Shown here in pieces: positions 61,366 to 64,000 of a DNA stretch of 64,000 nucleotides. A program made the translations under genes and the position numbers. Origin of the DNA: Polyangiaceae bacterium (lineage in GTDB: Bacteria > Myxococcota_A > Polyangia > Polyangiales > Polyangiaceae); the NCBI GenBank assembly GCA_020633235.1, contig JACKEA010000006.1, positions 682,001 to 746,000 of the forward strand, in the 5' to 3' direction. Each line of letters begins with the position of its first letter. Position 1 is the stretch's first letter. The notes under the pieces were generated by a model. That model did no database searches, was not told the origin of the DNA, and was given only the letters and a program-made list of their open reading frames with translations.

Positions 61366-61396
61366 GACATAATTATGTCTAAGACATATCTATGTC
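61366..61396 (+). promoter_or_regulatory. two tandem AT-rich palindromes overlapping the kinase start codon
   Basis: GACATAATTATGTC (61366-61379) and GACATATCTATGTC (61383-61396) are both palindromic (the second around a TC centre) with centres 17 bases apart. The ATG of the kinase gene (61392-61394) lies inside the second. No Shine-Dalgarno sequence is present, so the transcript may be leaderless. In this GC-rich DNA the block stands out as a likely repressor operator or core promoter. Confidence 0.7.
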
Positions 61397-62357
61397 AGAA
61401 TCAGGCTTGGAGCACTCGGCGGGCGAGCGAGTCGACCGCTACAAGCTGATCCGGCCCCTGGGCCAGGGTGGCATGGGGGAGGTGTGGGTCGCCGAGAACG
61501 CGGTGATGGGCGCGCTGGTGGCTCTCAAGTTCTTGGGGCGCCATCGAAGCTCATCCGCCCAAGAGCGCCTCTTGCGGGAAGCCCGAGCAGCGGCTCGAGT
61601 GCGGCACCCCGCTTGCGTGCAGGTGTTCGACGTCGGCGTCGACAAGAAGGGGGATCCGTTCTTGGTGATGGAGCTCCTCGACGGGCTATCGCTGGCGGAC
61701 CTGCTGGAGCAACGAGGTGCCTTGGAAGTGCGGCAGGCGGTGGAGCTGGGCGCGCAGGTTGCTGACGCACTTTCAGCAGCGCACGAGCTCGGCATCGTTC
61801 ATCGCGACGTCAAGCCGGACAACGTCATGCTGGTCGAGGTCGACGGGCGCAAGGTTCCGAAGCTCCTCGACTTCGGGGTCGCGCGCTCCACGGAAGACGC
61901 CGTGAAGCTCACGCTGGACGGCAGTCTGGTGGGCACGCCGGCGTACATGGCGCCGGAGCAGATCACGCGCGCCGAAACGTCGGACCCACGCATCGATGTG
62001 TGGGGGCTGACCGTCACCTTGTACGAGATGATCGTGGGCACGGTGCCGTTTTCCGGGTCCGGGCTCACGGACGTGCTCGCTTCGGTGACGCGGGCGGAGC
62101 CGCTGTGGCCGGGTGCGGTACCAGGCTTGGACACCGCGCTGTGGCGCATCATCGACCGCGGCTTGGCCAAGGACCGATCGGCGCGTTTCCAGTCTGCGGC
62201 AGAGCTTTCTGCGGCGCTCAAGGACTGGTTGGCCCAGCAAAGCACCGGCGCCGAGCACGCGAAACCCGAGGCCACGTCGACGCTGGCGGCGCCCGAAGAA
62301 GCGTCGGTCGGTTTCGACGCCGTCATCTTCGCGTCACTAGGAAAGGAACGAACGTGA
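61392..62357 (+). CDS. Ser/Thr protein kinase, first gene of the PYP-V4R operon
   Basis: 321 residues. Complete Hanks-type kinase: GQGGMGEVWVAEN, VALKFLG lysine, HRDVKPDNVM, LLDFGVAR, GTPAYMAPEQ and the C-lobe DVWGLTVTLYEMIVG. There is no membrane helix or extra sensor domain; about 40 residues follow the kinase domain. The next gene starts within its stop codon (GTGA). Its likely input is the PYP-V4R protein encoded immediately downstream. Two palindromes cover its start codon. Confidence 0.88.
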   Translation: MSESGLEHSAGERVDRYKLIRPLGQGGMGEVWVAENAVMGALVALKFLGRHRSSSAQERLLREARAAARVRHPACVQVFDVGVDKKGDPFLVMELLDGLSLADLLEQRGALEVRQAVELGAQVADALSAAHELGIVHRDVKPDNVMLVEVDGRKVPKLLDFGVARSTEDAVKLTLDGSLVGTPAYMAPEQITRAETSDPRIDVWGLTVTLYEMIVGTVPFSGSGLTDVLASVTRAEPLWPGAVPGLDTALWRIIDRGLAKDRSARFQSAAELSAALKDWLAQQSTGAEHAKPEATSTLAAPEEASVGFDAVIFASLGKERT

Positions 62358-63439
62358 GCGTCCCCGAGCTGTCATTCTCTCGAGCAGAGCCCATCTCCGT
62401 CCGCACTTCCAACGTGGATCCTACCGGCATCGCGGCGATGTCCGATGCGGATCTCGACGAGCTCCCTTTCGGCGTCATCGAGCTCGATCGAGACGGAGTG
62501 ATTCACCGCTACAACCTGGCAGAGTCACGCTTCGCCCGGCTGGATCGCGCCTCGGTCCTGGGCAAGCGCTTCTTCCAAGACGTCGCACCCTGCACGCGCA
62601 CGCCGGAGTTCCAGGGACGCGTGGACGAGTACTTCGCCCTGCCACTGGTGGAGCGGGCGGACGTGCGGCAGTTCAGCTACCTGTTCGACTTCAAGTTTGG
62701 CGCGCAAGAAGTGTCGGTCGAGATCGTGCGCTCGCCGAACGCGGATCGCGTCGTCTTGTGCGTCAATCGACTGAGCTTCGATCAACCGCGCAGCGGCCTG
62801 CCCGAGGGTTTCGCCGCGTTCTCCCAGGCGGAGCTCGCCCCGGACGAACGAGAGCACGGCGTGCACCGGGACACGCAGGAGCAACGCTTCGTGCGAGTGC
62901 CGGTCCCCTTCTTTCGCGCTCTGCACCAGACCTGGACCAAGCTGGCACCCAACGGTTGGCGCGTGTTCAGTCGCCACTGGGGGATCACCTGGGGACGCCG
63001 TTCCGTGGTGGAGCTCGAGACGGCGGCCCTCGAGGCGGAAGCCAAGGCCCTGCGCGAGCTGCCCATGAAGACGGTGTTGTCGCTGGTGCGCGAATGGTCG
63101 CGCGCGCAGGGCTGGGGCGACCTTCGGCCGGATTTCTCGCCGGCGCGGCAGGGTGCGTTCGTCGTCCACCTCGAGCGAAGCGCGTTGGCGGAGGCGGTGG
63201 GCATGACCGGGCAGGCCGGGTGCGCGCTGATCGAGGGCTGGCTCGCCGCCGTGTTCAGCCATCTGGCGCGCCGCAAGCTGACCACGCGCGAGATTCAATG
63301 CCGCTGCCAGGGTGACGATGAGTGCGTGTTCGTGGTGGTGAGCGAGGACCGGGAGGCCGAGCTCGAGCGTGCCAGCGAGAACGTGCGCGACGTGAGCCGA
63401 GTGGTCGAAGGTCTCCGCAAGGGGAGGTCGCGATCGTGA
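62354..63439 (+). CDS. photoactive-yellow-protein (PYP)-like domain fused to a V4R domain
   Basis: 361 residues. Residues about 34-150 match photoactive yellow protein: LPFGVIELDRDGVIHRYNLAE, VLGKRFFQDVAPCT, then YLFDFKFGAQEVSVEIVRS. The chromophore residues Tyr42, Glu46 and Cys69 of PYP have counterparts Tyr53, Glu57 and Cys80 with exactly the same spacing (4 and 23); Thr50 is Ala. Residues about 235-345 form a V4R domain (WLAAVFSHLARRKLTTREIQ, then CRCQGDDECVFVV) as in vinyl-reductase-like and XylR/DmpR sensors. No output domain or membrane segment. GTG at 62354 overlaps the kinase stop and the gene's own stop overlaps the next gene. Confidence 0.82.
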   Translation: MSVPELSFSRAEPISVRTSNVDPTGIAAMSDADLDELPFGVIELDRDGVIHRYNLAESRFARLDRASVLGKRFFQDVAPCTRTPEFQGRVDEYFALPLVERADVRQFSYLFDFKFGAQEVSVEIVRSPNADRVVLCVNRLSFDQPRSGLPEGFAAFSQAELAPDEREHGVHRDTQEQRFVRVPVPFFRALHQTWTKLAPNGWRVFSRHWGITWGRRSVVELETAALEAEAKALRELPMKTVLSLVREWSRAQGWGDLRPDFSPARQGAFVVHLERSALAEAVGMTGQAGCALIEGWLAAVFSHLARRKLTTREIQCRCQGDDECVFVVVSEDREAELERASENVRDVSRVVEGLRKGRSRS

Positions 63440-63579
63440 ATGAGCTCGACGACTTTGGCCTCAGCGAAGAAGAAGGCGCCCAGCACACGGAATTCTACTT
63501 CGATCAGTTTCCCTGGGCGGGAGACATGACGACCCTGGAGCAGATGCTCCCCGAGGAGTTCTTCGCCCTCGTGGATTGA
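63436..63579 (+). CDS. 47-residue acidic peptide translationally coupled to the PYP-V4R gene
   Basis: GTG at 63436 overlaps the stop of the PYP-V4R gene (GTGA) and has GGGGAGG 11-12 bases upstream. The product is acidic and aromatic (DDFGLSEEEG, FYFDQFPWAGD, LEQMLPEEFFALVD), has no membrane helix and no lysine or arginine. No family is recognised. Coupling suggests production at a fixed ratio to the sensor; it could be a substrate, inhibitor or docking peptide of the kinase. Confidence 0.6.
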   Translation: MNELDDFGLSEEEGAQHTEFYFDQFPWAGDMTTLEQMLPEEFFALVD

Positions 63580-63631
63580 CCGCGCCAAACTGTGCCACGA
63601 CACGGGCACGGGACTTGCTGGTGCCGGAGCC

Positions 63632-64000
63632 ATGACCCAGCACGTGTCCGATCTGGTGGTCTCCACCAGCGAGCGGGCGCCGGCGACCACTGCCAGCGGC
63701 GCCCGCGTGGTCGCGATCGTGTCGTGCGCTGCGCTGATGGGCTTGGTCGTACGCAACGCGTGGATCGCGGACGACGCGTTCATTGCATTTCGAGCCGTCA
63801 AGAACTGGGTGGACGGCTACGGACTGGTGTCCAATCCCGGTGAGCGGGTTCAGGCCTTCACCAGTCCTTTGAACACGCTGCTGATCGCCGCCGGCCGTTC
63901 GGTCTTCCCCAACGTGTACAGCGTCGCCCTGCTCCTGGGGCTGCTCTCTACCGCCGCTCTGGCCGTCCTGACGGTGCGCGCGTCGCGCTCCGTTGCGCCG
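63632..64000 (+). CDS. GT-C-type membrane glycosyltransferase, N-terminal part
   Basis: The frame runs off the window end after 123 codons. After a short cytoplasmic N-terminus and TM1 (VVAIVSCAALMGLVV) comes the loop WIADDAFIAFRAVKNWVDGYGLVSNPGERVQAFTSPL. Its DDAF..FR motif and 'GYGLVxNPGERVxxFTSPL' match the catalytic loop of polyprenyl-phosphate-sugar-using GT-C enzymes related to arabinofuranosyltransferases. It should transfer a sugar outside the inner membrane. Confidence 0.72.
   Translation, partial: MTQHVSDLVVSTSERAPATTASGARVVAIVSCAALMGLVVRNAWIADDAFIAFRAVKNWVDGYGLVSNPGERVQAFTSPLNTLLIAAGRSVFPNVYSVALLLGLLSTAALAVLTVRASRSVAP

Noticed and set aside
1..64000. tRNA, rRNA and known riboswitches
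   Set aside because: No cloverleaf with the TTCGA-type T arm, rRNA core or known riboswitch core was recognised by eye; a covariance-model search would be needed to exclude small RNAs.

Overview
The window is GC-rich DNA from a member of the Myxococcota, most probably an order Polyangiales (Sorangium-like) bacterium. The evidence is indirect but consistent: three Hanks-type Ser/Thr kinases, many secreted lipoproteins with Gly/Ser-rich linkers after the lipobox, a MYXO-CTERM-like sorting tail, an ECF sigma/NrsF pair, and heavy use of GTG starts with 4-base stop/start overlaps. No rRNA, tRNA, CRISPR array or complete insertion sequence was recognised.

1-19.4 kb is envelope and signalling housekeeping. 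In order it holds the 3' end of ftsH, a hydrolase-like lipoprotein with a CCA-adding enzyme, a Ser/Thr kinase with a PEGA tail, a LolC/E-type permease with an unusual insertion, and a response regulator whose 3' end runs into a 26-bp tandem repeat. Next come an ABC cassette with a degenerate ATPase, a TPR lipoprotein, several secreted lipoproteins, an ECF sigma-NrsF-thioredoxin operon and an OmpA-type lipoprotein. 18-25.3 kb is a TonB energy-transduction locus: tonB, exbB, two exbD genes, a TonB-dependent receptor and a beta-helix lipoprotein.

From 25.4 to about 53 kb the theme is phosphate starvation. Seven 18-bp sites with the layout NCGTCAC-N4-NNGTCAC (direct repeats with an 11-bp period, as in PhoB boxes) lie just upstream of an orphan phoB paralogue, two divergent alkaline-phosphatase-superfamily genes, a detached phoU, the phoB-phoR pair, an OprO/P-like porin and pstSCAB-phoU. 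An eighth, triple site lies in the opposite orientation to its neighbour. A ceramide-glucosyltransferase-like gene sits between phoU and phoB, which suggests lipid remodelling when phosphate is short. A decayed HNH-endonuclease family copy and a second copy broken by a small palindromic insertion lie at 38.5-40.6 kb.

Immediately after pst-phoU comes a tight four-gene operon: C39-like peptidase, RLAN/RimK ATP-grasp ligase, GCS2-type carboxylate-amine ligase and N-formylglutamate-amidohydrolase-like enzyme. It looks like a peptide or amide metabolite system with no assigned product. The window ends with a Crp-type regulator, a kinase with a cyclic-nucleotide-binding tail and an OPT transporter. 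After these is a three-gene operon of a Ser/Thr kinase, a photoactive-yellow-protein (PYP)-V4R fusion with the PYP chromophore residues in exact register, and a 47-residue acidic peptide. This operon is preceded by two tandem AT-rich palindromes that overlap the kinase start codon. It is the best candidate in the window for an undescribed signalling system. A truncated GT-C-type membrane glycosyltransferase closes the window.
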